DNA of 64,000 bases from Ricinus communis (Eukaryota > Streptophyta > Magnoliopsida > Malpighiales > Euphorbiaceae), in assembly GCF_019578655.1 (NCBI RefSeq), contig NC_063259.1:12924489-12988488 (forward strand), in the 5' to 3' direction. Made by a program: the position numbers and the translations under genes. Shown here one piece after another: positions 33,242 through 45,823 of this stretch; the first letter of the stretch is position 1; each line of letters starts with the position of its first letter. The notes beneath the pieces were generated by a model that had not been told where the DNA came from, did not search any database, and saw nothing but the letters and a program-made list of their open reading frames with translations.

Positions 33242-33339
33242 CTTTAATTAAAACTGTAGAAGTGGTACTGTTTTAGCTTAATTAGCGACCACATTAGAAA
33301 TCAGTATATGTGGTCGCTAACCTTATAAGTAATATCGAT

Positions 33340-35011
33340 AATAATCCCTCCTCTCTTCTCCAATTGCAAATTAACTCAAAACACCAAAATCTCTAGATCC
33401 CAAATTCTTATCTACAGATGATTGGTAGCTCCACCACCCTCCGCCAAGGTCTGTCGTGCAACGTCATCTCTCTCTCTCTTCAAGTGAGTTTTCGTGTCTC
33501 TCTTTACTCATCAGAATGTGGTAAATATGTCCTCCTCTCTCTTGATTATGGCTTCTATATATCATTTTTCTTATGTCCTTCCTCTTTTTTCTGAGATAGT
33601 ATGCGACATAGGTCAAAAGAATGTATAGGTCTCAACCATAAAGTTCGTATTTAAGGAAAAAGTTTGCTATTGACATATTTTCTTCTATTTTTTTCCTTTT
33701 TCTTTTGGAGTATATCATTTTTTTTTCTGATTTACTTGTTCTTTCTTTTATATAAAATCGTAAAATACATCTTGTATACTCTTATATACAGACTATATAT
33801 TTTATTACAAAACTTTACTTGCTTCTTTTTTCAGATGCATAATTTTGTTAAGACTTTAGGCTTTAGTTATGTTATTCAGGTTTTCTGTAAAAGTGTGCAA
33901 TTTTGTTAAGTGCTCTTGAAGTGGTAAATGGATTATTGTAATTTTCTTTAAATCTCCTCATTCGACTTTGTGAATTTGGTATTGCTTCAATGCAATAATT
34001 CATCACGACTCATATTTTTCTTAATTGAATAACACCTTTTGCAGCTACTAGGCATTCTGAGAGTGAGGCAAAAAGCTACCATTCATCATGAATTTTTTTG
34101 TGTGTTTAAACTACAATCTTATAGGAATACAAGTGAATAAAGCGTTGTTTTTATGTTATCTTGATGAGAAGAATGACATCTGATTGCAAATGGCAAAAAA
34201 AGAAAAGAAATGAATTTCCATCCTAAATTAGTCTTTAGCTGCTGGAAAAAATTAGATAAAGACTTAAGAACTTGTTAAAAGGAAAAATGAGTAATATCTA
34301 ACAAATATTGAAAGATGGTGGAAGTTTCTACGGGTGCAAATGGGTTTTATTTTGGGAGATAAAAATGAATATGGATTTGATTTTATGATTGAGATTTAAC
34401 TTTTCCGTTGGACTTTGTCCCAATTTACATGGCTTTGATTGTTAGTCTTTTTTTTTTCTTTTTTGTCTTCTTCTGGATTTGATACAATTCCCTATGATAA
34501 TTGTGTATCTATGGTTATGTAAATTTGTTAGCTAGCAAAAGCAATGTTTGTTGAAGCATAGTAGAAAAATATTAAGCATGTTATACATGTCCTAATTACA
34601 TAGTATGGTTAGGGAAGCAAAGATGTTATAGAACTAAGAGATTATTCTTTTGGAGAACTAGCAAAATCAAAAGTTAATATTTTCATGAGCCAAAAATGCG
34701 CATCAGAGTTGACTGCAATTTTAAGCAAATTCTTACACAGTATTCAACAAATTTTTTCTTCATACTTTTTTAATTGGAGTATATGATGTCATCTCTCTCT
34801 CTCTCTCTCTCTCTTATTGGTTGTTTGTTAAATAATTTGCTTAATTTGTGACTTTTGTTTATGAATTAGTATTGGTTGTGATGTGTTAAATTACTAAATT
34901 TGTGTGAATTTTGATTTCATTAAAGTTTTAGGCTTTCAAGAAAATAAGTTAACACTTCTAATAGTGCAGTACAAAGATTCTAATAGTTATGATAGTTTTC
35001 AAGAAGGTAAG
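33340..35011 (+). other. CACTA interior, possibly 5' untranslated and intron sequence captured with the carrier gene
   Basis: At 33,345-33,530 there is CT-rich, gene-leader-like sequence ending in a plausible donor (CAAGTGAGTTTTC at about 33,480-33,495). The rest is T-rich, as in plant introns, with a (CT)n run at 34,795-34,815. No conserved protein is visible. The placement upstream of the carrier exons suggests captured leader and intron sequence, but this is inference only. Confidence 0.35.
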
Positions 35012-35394
35012 TTATGAAAACTACCGGGGCTATACAATTTGCTGCTCAACAAGCTTTACTACATCCAACTCATGTAGTCAAGACACGACTGCAAGTACCT
35101 AAACATTCTGGCCTAGCCCACATTCATGGAGGTGGACTTTTTGTGTTTAAAATTATACTGAGGAATAGGTATTCATGGACTTTATAGAGATTTTGAAACT
35201 TTTGCGATTGAATCATTGCCTAGTAGAGTGCTCACTTTGACATCAATTTAAATGTCTAAAGATACGATGTTGAAATACACTGAGGAGATTAGTATGTCTG
35301 AAACTAAGCTTCTTAGCATAGCCAATAGAGTGACAGGTATGTTGTCAAGTCTAGTTTCTTATTTCCGCTTTGTTCCATTGGATGTGGTATGTAC
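35012..35394 (+). pseudogene. Captured fragment of a mitochondrial carrier gene, SLC25A44-like
   Basis: Translates in two frames joined by a frameshift near 35,160-35,165. The first piece reads AIQFAAQQALLHPTHVVKTR, with the carrier signature P-x-x-V-V-K-T-R at the end of transmembrane helix 1. It then has GLAHIHGG and FKIILRN. The second reads GIHGLYRDFETFAIESLPSR, then LTLTSI, a stop, MSKDTMLKY, ANRVTG and FVPLDVV, the start of the second carrier signature (P-x-D). This order matches the first and second repeats of plant SLC25A44-like carriers (similar to the protein of At5g15640). A donor-like GT follows at about 35,389, so an exon end may be preserved. Two defects exclude function. It is inside a CACTA element, so this is transposon gene capture. 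Confidence 0.82.
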
Positions 35395-36059
35395 TATTTG
35401 TTCGTTATCTCTATTATATGCTTTCTTTTAGGAAATAACTGTTGTTGTATGTTAACTTGATTCTATTACTTGCTTTTGATACAGTCCCCAACATATGCAC
35501 TTAGGTAGGGTGTATAATGGGGCTGCACAACATATAATTTGGAGGTATTCTTCTAATTTGTGCCCATGATCCATCATTAAACAATACATTGTAATTGAAC
35601 TTAATTACTTTCCCTCTCTCCATTCCTTGATTTTAATTTACATTTAACAATTGTAAAATTATTAAAATTTATGCATATTTATTTTTAAATTTGAGTTGCT
35701 GAAATATTGAGCTTGAACTTAAATATAATGTTTTTGTAGTTATTCTAAACTACTTTATTTTTTGGATAAATATCAAATGATATGAGAGAAATGAGCTCTT
35801 ATAATCTTGTATATTTTTATTAAAATTAGATAATATGATAGTTATTTAAATTTGATTTGGATGTAATATATTATTATTCTTTTAATGAAATAACTTTGAT
35901 TATGTATTAATTTTAATTTTTAATATTTACTTTTTAAAATTAAAAACTAAAAAATATAATTATACCAAAATTAGACATCAATAGATTATTTGGAATTGTA
36001 AAAAAAAGCATAAATTGTAATAAAATATCAATTAGAAATTAGATTTTAAAATAAAATTG

Positions 36060-36488
36060 GAGACCAATTTAGTTACGACATGTGGTAGTCTCTAAATTTA
36101 GCTACCACATGTGATGGTCTCTAACTTTAGCTACCACATGTTACAATCGTTAAGTGGTCTCTATTTTATCTCTAATCTCCTATTATTCTTAATTAGCGAC
36201 CACATGGGTTATGATCGCTATTTAGAGACCATACAATGTGGTTGCTAAGTGATCTCCCATGTTAGTACTATATTAACTAATTGGAGACTAAATAACAACC
36301 ACAAGCGGGGTAGCAAAATAGAGAATATAAGTTCTGATTGCTATTTTTAGAGACCATACAGCTTTGTGGTCGCTATTTTTTTTATTGACCACAAATTGTG
36401 ATCTCTAAGCGGTTGCTATATGTATTTAGCGACCACTTAGAGACCACATGTGGTGGTCTTTAAATTATTATATTTTGTTTTTGTAGTG
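36060..36488. repeat. CACTA right sub-terminal repeat array and terminus
   Basis: Dense AGCTACCACA, AGAGACCACA and GTGGTCGCTA motifs ending in TTTTTGTAGTG. It is the inverted counterpart of the left array. Confidence 0.88.
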
Positions 36489-39023
36489 AGTTTCACCCAA
36501 GCTAGGACTCTAGTAGCAACCAAGAAGAATAGTCCTATTACAATTAGGACGGCCTATAACTATGGAGTTCCTCTCCTAATAGGATGAGGAGACCTTCAAT
36601 AATTACAGGTACATGTTATTTTACACACTCATTTATACTTAAGCTACCCTTTCATAAATTACTGACTTAATCATCAAAGTGAGTGGTCGGATAACCCTGT
36701 TCTACACTTTATAACCATCTTTGTAGTTACTTCGGAGATCAGGTTAGCCTTTTCTAGTTCTTGTTGATAGCTTATCTCGTGACCGAGTTATCAATTAGGT
36801 TTGCATGGTTAGGTCAATATCTATGTTTTTAGGAAATTTTCATGCCTAAGGGGATTTATCTACTATAAGTTTACTCTTTAATTGTCTTGGTGTATTCTTA
36901 CCTTAAAAATTAGTTATTTTACATGTTATTTTATATATTGCATGTTTACTAATAGTGTTCTACGTGTTTTATGCATGTAATACCAGAGTTTTGGAGTTGG
37001 AGTACCGAAATTGCAGTAAATTGGCTTAGACAGAAACCTAGTCCATCCGGCTGTTCGTCCTAAATTAGCCCCATTTCGTGAATTTTGATTCCCTTTGATG
37101 ATTTTTCCCAATTTTGGTTTATTTTACTTTTTTAAGTTTATTAATTATAGGAAGGGTTGTAATAATTAGTTTTACTACTTTTCTTTATTTTATTTTTTAT
37201 TTTATTTTATGTTTGGTGGATGGTTGACAAATACCTGTTGAATGATTGTAAATTAAATCGGACACCTAGACTTAGGCTCTAAAAATTGGGCTTTGCAATG
37301 TAGTTTGTAGTCCATTAGGTTAACATATTATAAATTGGGCTTTAAGTTAAAATATATTTAAACTTAGTAGGCTTTACCATGTTTAGTTAATTAAATCAAC
37401 TCGTTTAAAATAGGATAACTGAATTGGGCATTGTCATGCAATTGGTAGTCCATTTAGGATAATAACTTGGTAATTAAAGCATAACTTGTAATTGGGCTAG
37501 ATTAGGCGGGCTTCCTTGTGCATAATTGAGTAGTTAACTTATGATTAACAATATAAATTGGAATTAGAAGTAACTAAAATGGACTAGATTTAGCGGACCT
37601 CACATATTGTAATGCTTGATATATACAATTATTATAATGTATTTATAGGGAATAGTCCATTACATAATAAAATTAAAAATAAGAATATACAAATAAGGAA
37701 GTTGGCTTCCGGATCCATCTCTTGATGTGGCAAAACTTTCTTATGGAATTTAGTACGCAACTCAATTATTAAAATCATTCTGGAGAATTACCCAGGTGGT
37801 GACTTTCTTTCTTCGCGCTAGTCTCAATGACTAGTTAGCATGTTCCTAATTATGTTGAAAAGTTTTGTAGTGTCATAGTCGCTAGAGACATTAAGGTGCG
37901 TGCCCGAAATCGCCACCCACAGGTGGGCCTTGAAAAGTCGTGCTCACAAGTACCATGAGGTATCCTATATGTTTTTTTTAGCAAACTTTTACTTTTTAAT
38001 TTGTTTAATTATAAATTTTGTGTATGGTGTATAATATCCTAGAAGTTGTACTATGAAAATTATTAACCGAAATGAATGAATGTCATAAAAAAAGAAAGCA
38101 AAATATTAAAAGATTTTAAAAAAAAAATTAAATGACAAAGAAATTTAATCAAAAACTGCCTCTTATTCATGAGTTGACATTAAGCCATGGCAACGTGGCA
38201 AGAGAAGTGGTTCAAGAGTTGCTTTTAAGCAATGTCAACGCGTCAATTAAGGAAGCTCCAAAGTAGATATGAGGCCTTATTTCGCAACCAATACAACACA
38301 CTTGTAGGTCCATTTCGTTTGAGGAGCACGCTAAAAGGATTATAAAGTTATTATGTATTACATTCTTAATATAGTTAACAAGTTATGCAAAAATCCAATA
38401 TGTTTTGTTATTTTCAAGGGAGGGCTAAAACTGCACCCTTAAGAAAAGTCTGAATGTTCCATAAGACCCACATGGCCAAAGACACTAACAGATCGAGATG
38501 ATATGTAGATGATCGCGCCATAAAAGTTGTAAGAGCATAATATCTTTAAATATCAATCACTAGTTTATTAAATATTATATTCAATAACTATGCAGGAAAG
38601 CCTTGATGAGTGCGTAACAGAGACGTCTTATGATGAAGACAAAAAACCAGTGCCCCTGTCCTGAGAAGAGGAAGAGAGAATATTTTTAGAGACAGTTCAG
38701 ACTCTATTATATAGTAGATATGTATATAGGATAGGTAAGAATAAGATGTCTATGTATCACTTTAAAGCCTCGTCCTCCACAGCTATGCTAGTGGGATTGA
38801 CAACCAACATCTTTGAGATCCTAAAGACACTACTTTCAGTTGGTATAACAATTACAGGAGAAAGATGAGTGTATCCATGTGTTAGAGACCACTTTTAAGG
38901 ACTGAGTGTGCTAGTTGGTAAAGAGATGATAAATAACACTCAACAATATGTATCAAGATCTACCTTTTGGCGAGTCGTGAGTTCTACTATTTCCTAACTA
39001 CATTTTGACTTTGTGATCTGGGA
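36489..39023. other. Unassigned sequence between CACTA and MULE
   Basis: About 2.5 kb, AT-rich, without a convincing gene. A GC-richer patch at about 37,880-37,935 (GTGGGTGGCGATTTCGGGCA on the minus strand) could be an LTR end or leader of the Tat-like remnant to the left. There is no matching copy in the window to test this. Confidence 0.4.
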
Positions 39024-39253
39024 GGGTAAGTAGCCCCATTGGTACTAAAACTATGCGTCATAGAAATTGGTACCAAAGTTTTAATTTTTTTTCTTTTCAG
39101 TACCTCAACTTCAATTTTCGTTACAGAGTAAGGTACGCATTAAGGATCCGGCTAATTTTTACTGAGCTGAATGGTAGAGCTCCGCATCACCAACTTTGTA
39201 ATTGATCCAGTCAGACTTAAGTTGACAGTTAAGCTCCTCTTTCCACATAAGCT
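39024..39253 (+). repeat. MULE left terminal inverted repeat
   Basis: Inverted match to 56,021-56,252. Shared landmarks read inward are TAGCCCC, GTACCAA, CGGCTAATTTTT, GAGCTCC, CAGACTTAAGTTGACA and TTCCACATAAGCT. The similarity ends sharply after ATAAGCT on both sides. Confidence 0.9.
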
Positions 39254-39395
39254 CCCCATCCCTATAATTGATTCCAAATGTGTAATAAAACCCCAATTTC
39301 AATAGTTAAAATCCCTAAAATCGATTTTACTCCAAACTCTATTTACCTCACAATCATTGCCCTAGACTAGAAAAGTTCAGTTGTTGACGAAGCTC

Positions 39396-39925
39396 ATGGA
39401 AGACGAAGAACTTGGTGATGCTTGTAGCGTCCTTAATATTGAAGAGTTTGCATTTAGAGGAGAGGTATCGCATTGTGGATGTGGAATCCCAATAAAGCTT
39501 TATGTGTCAAGGACTGTAAGGAACCTAGATCAAAAATTCTAGGGATGCACTCATCAGATAAGTAATGATTTAGTTCTTGCTACCTTTTTTATGGTTAGTG
39601 GTGAGTAATCAATGTGGAAGAAGCTTCAGTGTTAGTGATGAGTGATTTATGTGTTTGTTTATCTAGGAGGACACTATGAGTTCTTTAAGTGGCATGATGA
39701 ATGGGTGAATGATAGGACAAAATTAAAAAATATTTCCCTTTAATGCTTGGGGAGCTTAGGAAGTTAAATGCCAATATGGAAGCTTTTCAATATCAGAGTA
39801 AGGAAGAAGTTATTACAGCTTTGAATATGGAACGTAAGAGAGAAATTGTCGAACTACAAATGAAGGTTAAGAAAATAATGAAGGAATTAGCATCTATGAA
39901 GTGCAGTAGAATCTGTATAAGATAG
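39396..39925 (+). pseudogene. GRF-type zinc-finger-like gene inside the MULE (broken)
   Basis: From the ATG at 39,396 the frame reads MEDEELGDACSV, then HCGCGIPIKLYVSRTVRN and KF-stop-GC. This is the layout of a plant GRF zinc finger (C-x-C-G...S-x-T...N-x-G-x-x-F-x-G-C), but a stop replaces the aromatic residue and the Gly-Arg of the name motif is lost. After a probable intron (acceptor TATCTAG at about 39,660-39,666) comes EFFKWHDEW, matching the second half (C-x-F-F-x-W-x-D) without its Cys. The next open piece (39,743-39,925) is a coiled coil (LNMERKREIVELQMKVKKI). Small plant proteins of this layout (At4g04775-like) combine GRF finger, coiled coil and often a membrane tail. It converges with the transposase gene. 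Confidence 0.7.
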
Positions 39926-40629
39926 GATTTTATGTTTTGGTTGGAGTGATTGTGTGCAAGATGTATATGAGTTAGGGGTAGGGTACCAATGCTAGTAGCC
40001 TTTTGACATTGTACTGATTTTGATATGTAATGTTATCTTGGCAGGAAAGTATTGTACTAAGCATTTTGGTTATGTTAAAGGGAGCAAACTATTTATATTA
40101 ATGGTTGTGCTATTAAGACATACAATTTTGTTGTGCAATTTCGGTTCAAAAAATTATTGTGTTGTGCAATGTGGTATGATGTCAAATGTGATATTATCTA
40201 TGCAAAGGTAAATGGTAAAGGAAGTAAAGCAAACATTAGGATTAGAAGAACAATGAATAAAATATATGTTGCAACTAGCAAAAATAATTACTGATCATTA
40301 ATTAAATATGACTTTACAAACAAAATAGTGTGTGTTGAACTCATGTGCACTATTGTATTACATAATGCAAAAAATATGACAGCAACATGTATCCAACACA
40401 CAGTCATGTCTATGCAGGACCATTAAACACTGCATAGTCAAAAAAGTTGACACCACAACCATAGTAAAGGAGACACAACAAACAAAAAATAATATTTAAT
40501 AGTGATGAATACATCAAAAGGCCCATATGGGTGGAATCCCATAAATCTCTATTCAAATCACATGATCAAATCTAAGAATTTTAGGTCTTCTTCCCAATCT
40601 TTAGTGCAGAGTTTCCTCCAAAACTAGGA

Positions 40630-43600
40630 AGCATCAAGCTTTTGTTTTCCTTTCTCTGCATCAATTGGATTCTTCTTTATAGCACCACTAGTGTTCTGTA
40701 TATGCTTATGTGGTTGGATTTTGACTTGTCTAGGAGTCTTAAACTGTTACTTTCTCTTAGGTTGCTGCTTTCCAACATCTGGAGGAGTGGGTTATGTAAT
40801 AATGGTAGATGCAATTTGTGATTGAACAAATCCAAATACAGCAGGCAGCTCATTGAGAAGATCATTGATGCTCTTGGTTTTACTGACCAATCTGCTCTCT
40901 AGAGATGCAGGAATACCTAGGATCCTTTATGTCCAAGTATCTCTATAATCATCCAGGCTCACCATATGAGCAGGTATTCCTAGATCAATTGTATTAGATT
41001 GACTTGGTCTTAGTGTATTATTTTATAATTGTAAACACGTCAGAGACAATCAGATCTAAATATGATCTATACAGAAGTCATATCTAATTGTGATTAATCA
41101 TAGTTTAAATATACCTATGCACTAGGTATAATAGGTGACAAAGCTGCAAAAGTGGAAGATATTCCCCTTGGCTCATCATTAAACACCTTCTCTTCAACTC
41201 CAGCTGCATACTCTTCAAGTATGCTATCAAATCTAGTTGTATGCTCTTCAGGTATGCTATCATTTGCATCCATATTAACATGTTCAATAGTCTCTTCATT
41301 AGTATTTATCCTTCTTTTCACCTATTAAATCAAAGACACCATAAGTATAAGCAATTGTAAATAAAAAGCAACATGTCAATATTAGAAAGCTCACAGAAAG
41401 CTTTTGTCTTCTTGGTTGGCCAGGTTGTTTTATTCTTTTAGGCTGAGAATTTTGCTTCTTGCCAAGTTCATGATATCTTTTGTTGTGACCTTTAGCACCA
41501 CACATAATGCATGTCATGACAGCCCCTTTTTAGTCACTTTTCCATTCTTAATCAATGATGCCATTTCATCTTCTTCCAGCCTCTTTCTGGTTTAATTTCT
41601 ATACTTTTTAAGCTTAATAGGTACTAGTGGTGGAAGAACAGGTGGGGCTGTAGCTTTAGGCCAGAATCTTTACTAATTGTTGGTAAAATCATGTGTTGGT
41701 AAGTCTTTTAAAATGTTGCGACCTTGTAACAATCAGCCAAATAAGACTCAGGGTTTTCATTCCTATACCAAAAAGCACATATGGCACGGCAGCAGGTAAT
41801 TCCTATCAACTCCCACCTCTTACAGGTACAAGTTATTTCCTTCTTATCAATAACAAATTGCCCTCCAAGCCCTACTACTTAATACCTTTCTCCTCCTGGC
41901 CATTTTGTTTTGTACATCTAACAGAGTTTCTTCCCCTTCTCTAACTTTTCTATTATTTTAGGACAATAAGAACTAGCTATCCTACTCATTGCATCTCTCT
42001 TCCTATAAATCCTCTTCATAAGCTTAGTTATAATTATTTTGTTCATTATGATCACTCCCTTTGTCCTAGCATCAAGTATAAAACTATTAAAACAATCACT
42101 TAAGTTGTTTAGCAACATGTCACAGCTAGTTGTTGTGCCAAAGTTAGATCTAGTCCAATGCTATGGAGGTACGCTATTCAAGTAGTTGCGAGCCTATTTA
42201 TTTTCAGTAGCTAGTTTATCCATTATCTTATGATATAATTGCACATAACTAGACCTAGCTGCCCCCAAAAAATATTCCTTAAGTTTTAAATTATTGAATT
42301 TTTTCTTGAAGTTTCTCTTAATATGTCTCACACAAAACCTATGCCCGGAGTTAGGGAACAATTCTTTAATAGCAAGAATAAGGCCCTATATGTAAAACAC
42401 AAATAAAACACATAAATAAAAAATATAATTAATAAACCACAAAAAAATGCTCTAATATTAATTTTTCTTTTTTGCAAAATGCAAATAAGAGACATATACC
42501 TTCTGACTGTCGCTCATGAAGACCCAATGATGACTATTATTCAGTTCTAAATCATTTGTAAGCAGCTTAAAGAACCACTTCCCATTCTTTTTATTTTCTT
42601 TCTGAGCTACAGCCCAAGCCACGGCATATATGTAGTCATTTGCATCAATGGCAATGGTTGCTAGCAATTATCCCCCAAAAGCACCCTTCAGCCAACAACC
42701 ATCAAGTGAGATCAAAGGTCTGTGTTCCTTAAAACCTTCTTTCAGAGCTTTAAAACACACATACATTCCTTTAAATATTGTTTTCTCTAAGTCTAAAATA
42801 ACTGTTGACCCAGGATTACTTCTTAACAATTCTAATTTGTAGTCATGCAATCTTGAGAGTTGCTCTTTCTCATTCCCATCTATATACTTCAATGCAATAT
42901 TCCTAGCTCTCCATGTCCTAATTCTATAAACCTCAACTTCAAGATCTCCCTTAACAGCTGCAATCATCCCTTCAATTGCCCATGTTGGATCAACTCTAAA
43001 TCTTTCAACATATGTCATAGCTATCCACTTCCTATTGACATGCCTGTTATACTACTCCCTTGTACAAGTATGCTTAAAATTGGGAGACTTAATCTGTATA
43101 GCAGTTTTGTCAATGTTGTTGAGGTATGCCTATATAAAAAAACACACAACTAGCCCGACTTCTTTACATTTGGCCTTGCACTTCTGTTTAGTATTGGGTC
43201 CAAAAATTACCCGAGTCCTACTCTTAATATAAGCTTACTTCACAACTTTTTTGAATTGCTTGAATGATGTAAAAGGCATACCAATCTTTAAGTCAGGATT
43301 AGCCATATATGTTTCTTCACTAAAAACAGGCCACTTTGCCCTAATTGAATTAGCATCACTGTCATCACTTGACGATGGCAGAGAGACAAGCTCGTCTAAT
43401 GGCAAATAATATGTCTCATTTGAATCTGTGTCCCCCACATGGGCACTCTGCTCACTATTGTTAGCCCTTGTTGGCTTTTTCCTATCCCTCTCTAGCTCCT
43501 TATCAAAAAACATATCAAATATATGGTCATCATCTTCATCATCTTCCCTTAAATCATAATCTGAATCAACAAAGTTCGAATCCTCTGAATCACCACCACT

Positions 43601-44012
43601 TTCCCCCTCAATACTCTTTACTACTCTCTACATCAGTCTCTTCATTCTACTTATGTCTTTCCTCATTATATTCACTATCTTCCTCAATATCCACAATGTG
43701 ATTATCTACTTATTTCTGATTATGTTCAACCTCATTTATCTGAGCATATATATGCATAATTTTACTCGCATCCACAAACATAAACATCTCTATTGCATCT
43801 GGATTAGTGTGTAAGTCCCTAAATCCATTACTGTAATTCTTCTTAGGATGCTTCTAAAATACTTGCTTCTCATTAAATACCAGCCCCAGCTCCCTTGTCA
43901 TTCTAGTAATTTCTAATTTAGAAATCTTATCAGAGGTACAAAAGTCAATCCAACATGATTTTTCCACTACTATCTACTGTAAAACTATGCCATTATATAC
44001 TAAAGTACTCAT
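40630..44012 (-). pseudogene. MULE transposase, mudrA type (broken, with introns)
   Basis: The likely start is the ATG at 44,012 (MSTLVYNGIVL, followed soon by a stop). N-terminal pieces include a GLVFNEKQVF segment. At 43,235-43,513 a Ser/Asp-rich stretch leads to PDLKIGMPFTSFKQFKKVVK, the MuDR DNA-binding start. At 42,668-43,018 is HRPLISLDGCWLKG, the first DDE block. At 42,458-42,667 are IAIDANDYIYAVAWAV and VFMSDSQK, the second. At 41,918-42,118 is MLLNNLSDCFNSFILDAR. A SWIM finger follows (CTCKRWELIGITCCRAICAF, about 41,750-41,825), then a CCHC-like knuckle CIMCGAKGHNKRYH (41,510). Later exons run to about 40,630. Several stops and frameshifts make it non-functional. SWIM plus knuckle is the usual C-terminus of this family. 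Confidence 0.85.
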
Positions 44013-44362
44013 TGTCAACTACACAGAAAGCCAACAAAAAATGAACATTACCAAAAATAATCACAAAACAAGCTTCTTAATTTAATAAAGTTCAGTAACA
44101 ACTCTTTCTCAAATCCAACTATTAAAGCCCTAATTCATATGCAATAAAAACCTAATGAATCAGAACCACATTGCAAAATTTGAGTCACATAGGTATCAAA
44201 CAAACATAACAGCTTCTATTTCTTATCCAAATGTCAAGTTAAATCGAAAAAAATTAGTATGAGTCAAACACTTACTATATTGGGAGTGTTCTCCACCTTC
44301 GTCCCTCAAACACCAATCGAGGGTCATTCTCCTTGATTTCCTTTACATTTATCAATGAAAAG
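44013..44362 (-). other. MULE sequence upstream of the transposase start
   Basis: About 350 bp, AT-rich, between the transposase start and the retrotransposon insertion. With 55,800-56,020 on the other side it would form the transposase promoter and leader. No specific element recognised. Confidence 0.5.
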
Positions 44363-45764
44363 TGATAGATCATAAATAGTTATACTTATTGTGTTTAATT
44401 CCCTTACATTTTGATTGGATAATGTGCTTAATTGTGGAAATTGTGTTTATTCTGACCTAGGTGGTGAAATATCAAGGATTGAGTAGAATTCAGCCTAAAG
44501 ACATGTTTTAAGGCATCATTTGTCAGAAACCAAGTCTTTTGGAGGAAGAGAAAAAATTTGTGCAGAAGGTCATTTTCAATAAGGCGTGACCACGCCTTAC
44601 AATCCGTGAGCTGCTGGAATCTGTAGAAGAGAATTTCGAATTTTCAAGTTAAATTCGTGGTGGAACAACTTTTATGTTATTTTCTTTATTTTGGAGGTGC
44701 TGGATAAAGAAAACTGACTCCCATACTATTTAGGATTTTATTTGTTTGGATTACCCTTTATCTTATCCTTCCTTATAGGGATAAGATCATATAGGAAGTT
44801 TATTTCTTTTTGGATAAAGATTATCTTATTAGGGTTTAGGTTTGACTTCCTATATAAAGAGGCTAGTTCTACAAAGTAAAGGACGGCTGAGAGTGCTTTT
44901 ATTTATTATTTTTCTTCTTCTGTTATTTTCTTGTGAATTTCTACTCCACCATATGTGGCCAAGTTTTTAGTTTCTGATTCAAGAGTGAATAAATTCCAAT
45001 TTTGATTTGTGAGGCTTTATGCTTAATAAAATTCTTCTTTAATTCAAGTATTCTTTATTTCTTGTTTTAATTATTTATGAATTTTTGATATTGATTGAAC
45101 TAACGACTCAATTTTTATATTGATTTTTCTATTGCTAAACTTTGAGTTTGTGATCCGTAATTGTCATGAACGATTGACACAAGTAGCGAGGAGCTGGCTC
45201 GTGTGTGTGTGATTTTGGCCTTTTCGAATTACATAGCTTGCATGATAGGCTCTAGGGAAATAAAGGAACAAGGTTAATTCAATTGCAGCTATCTCAATTA
45301 ATTAATGTTGGTTTAGTCATTCTCATTTTTCTTAATGCTATCATTGAGTTGATATGGAACGCTATCGTGCCCAGTTGACTAATGGTAAATTTTGATTTGG
45401 ATACTGGGTTTGAATCAATTATATTAGGAGAATTTAACTTGTTGCGGCTGTTTCGAATAAGTAGACTAAGTACTTGAAGAGAAAAATTGATATTTTAGCC
45501 TATGATCATGATTACAATTTGATGGAATTAGCACTCTTGAATTTGAAGTTTGTTAAGATTGATTTTTATTTACTTTAATAGTCAGCCTTCATTATTTTCT
45601 GTTTATTTATAATTTTGGTTCAAACATTCAAAATCCCCCCATTTTTATTTAACTTTGAGAAGCTATTCACATTGGTTCCCTTGGGATTCGACTTGGTTTC
45701 ACTATTTCTACAAGTATTTAGGAAAATCAGTAATTTACTTTGAAGGGCTTCGACAACCTGTTCA
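44363..45764 (+). repeat. 5' LTR of plus-strand Athila-like element
   Basis: About 1.40 kb from TGATAGATC to CCTGTTCA. One palindrome AAGGCGTGACCACGCCTT at about 44,580-44,597. The 3' LTR is the same sequence with substitutions and one deletion of roughly 35 bp near its position 55,650. Confidence 0.95.
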
Positions 45765-45768
45765 AATT

Positions 45769-45786
45769 TGGCGTCGTTGTCGGGGA
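45769..45786 (+). other. Primer-binding site, tRNA-Asp type
   Basis: TGGCGTCGTTGTCGGGGA, four bases inside the LTR. It has two C-to-T differences from the ideal tRNA-Asp complement. The first is shared with the inner copy (23,114-23,131) and may be a family feature; the second is private. Confidence 0.85.
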
Positions 45787-45823
45787 GCCTATTTTAGTTT
45801 CTCATTGTTTAATTTATTTTTTT

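Larger units (their letters stand above)
32619..36488. mobile_element. CACTA-type DNA transposon, non-autonomous, 3.87 kb, with captured gene fragment
   Basis: Starts CACTATAAAAAAATAG and ends TTTTTGTAGTG, the inverted CACTA termini. The flanking 3-bp TSD AGT is perfect (32,616-32,618 and 36,489-36,491). Sub-terminal regions (32,619-32,945 and 36,060-36,488) are packed with AGCGACCAC and AGAGACCACA repeats in both orientations, the expected transposase-binding arrays. No CACTA transposase is encoded, so mobility would depend on one supplied elsewhere. The interior carries a mitochondrial-carrier gene fragment at 35,012-35,394 and gene-like leader sequence around 33,340-33,530. Confidence 0.92.

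Noticed and set aside
33664..33909. 81-codon plus-strand frame inside the CACTA element
   Set aside because: A Phe/Leu-rich translation of T-rich, intron-like sequence without any recognised motif.
36489..39023. Host gene between CACTA and MULE
   Set aside because: No frame over 61 codons, no conserved motif and no codon-like composition.
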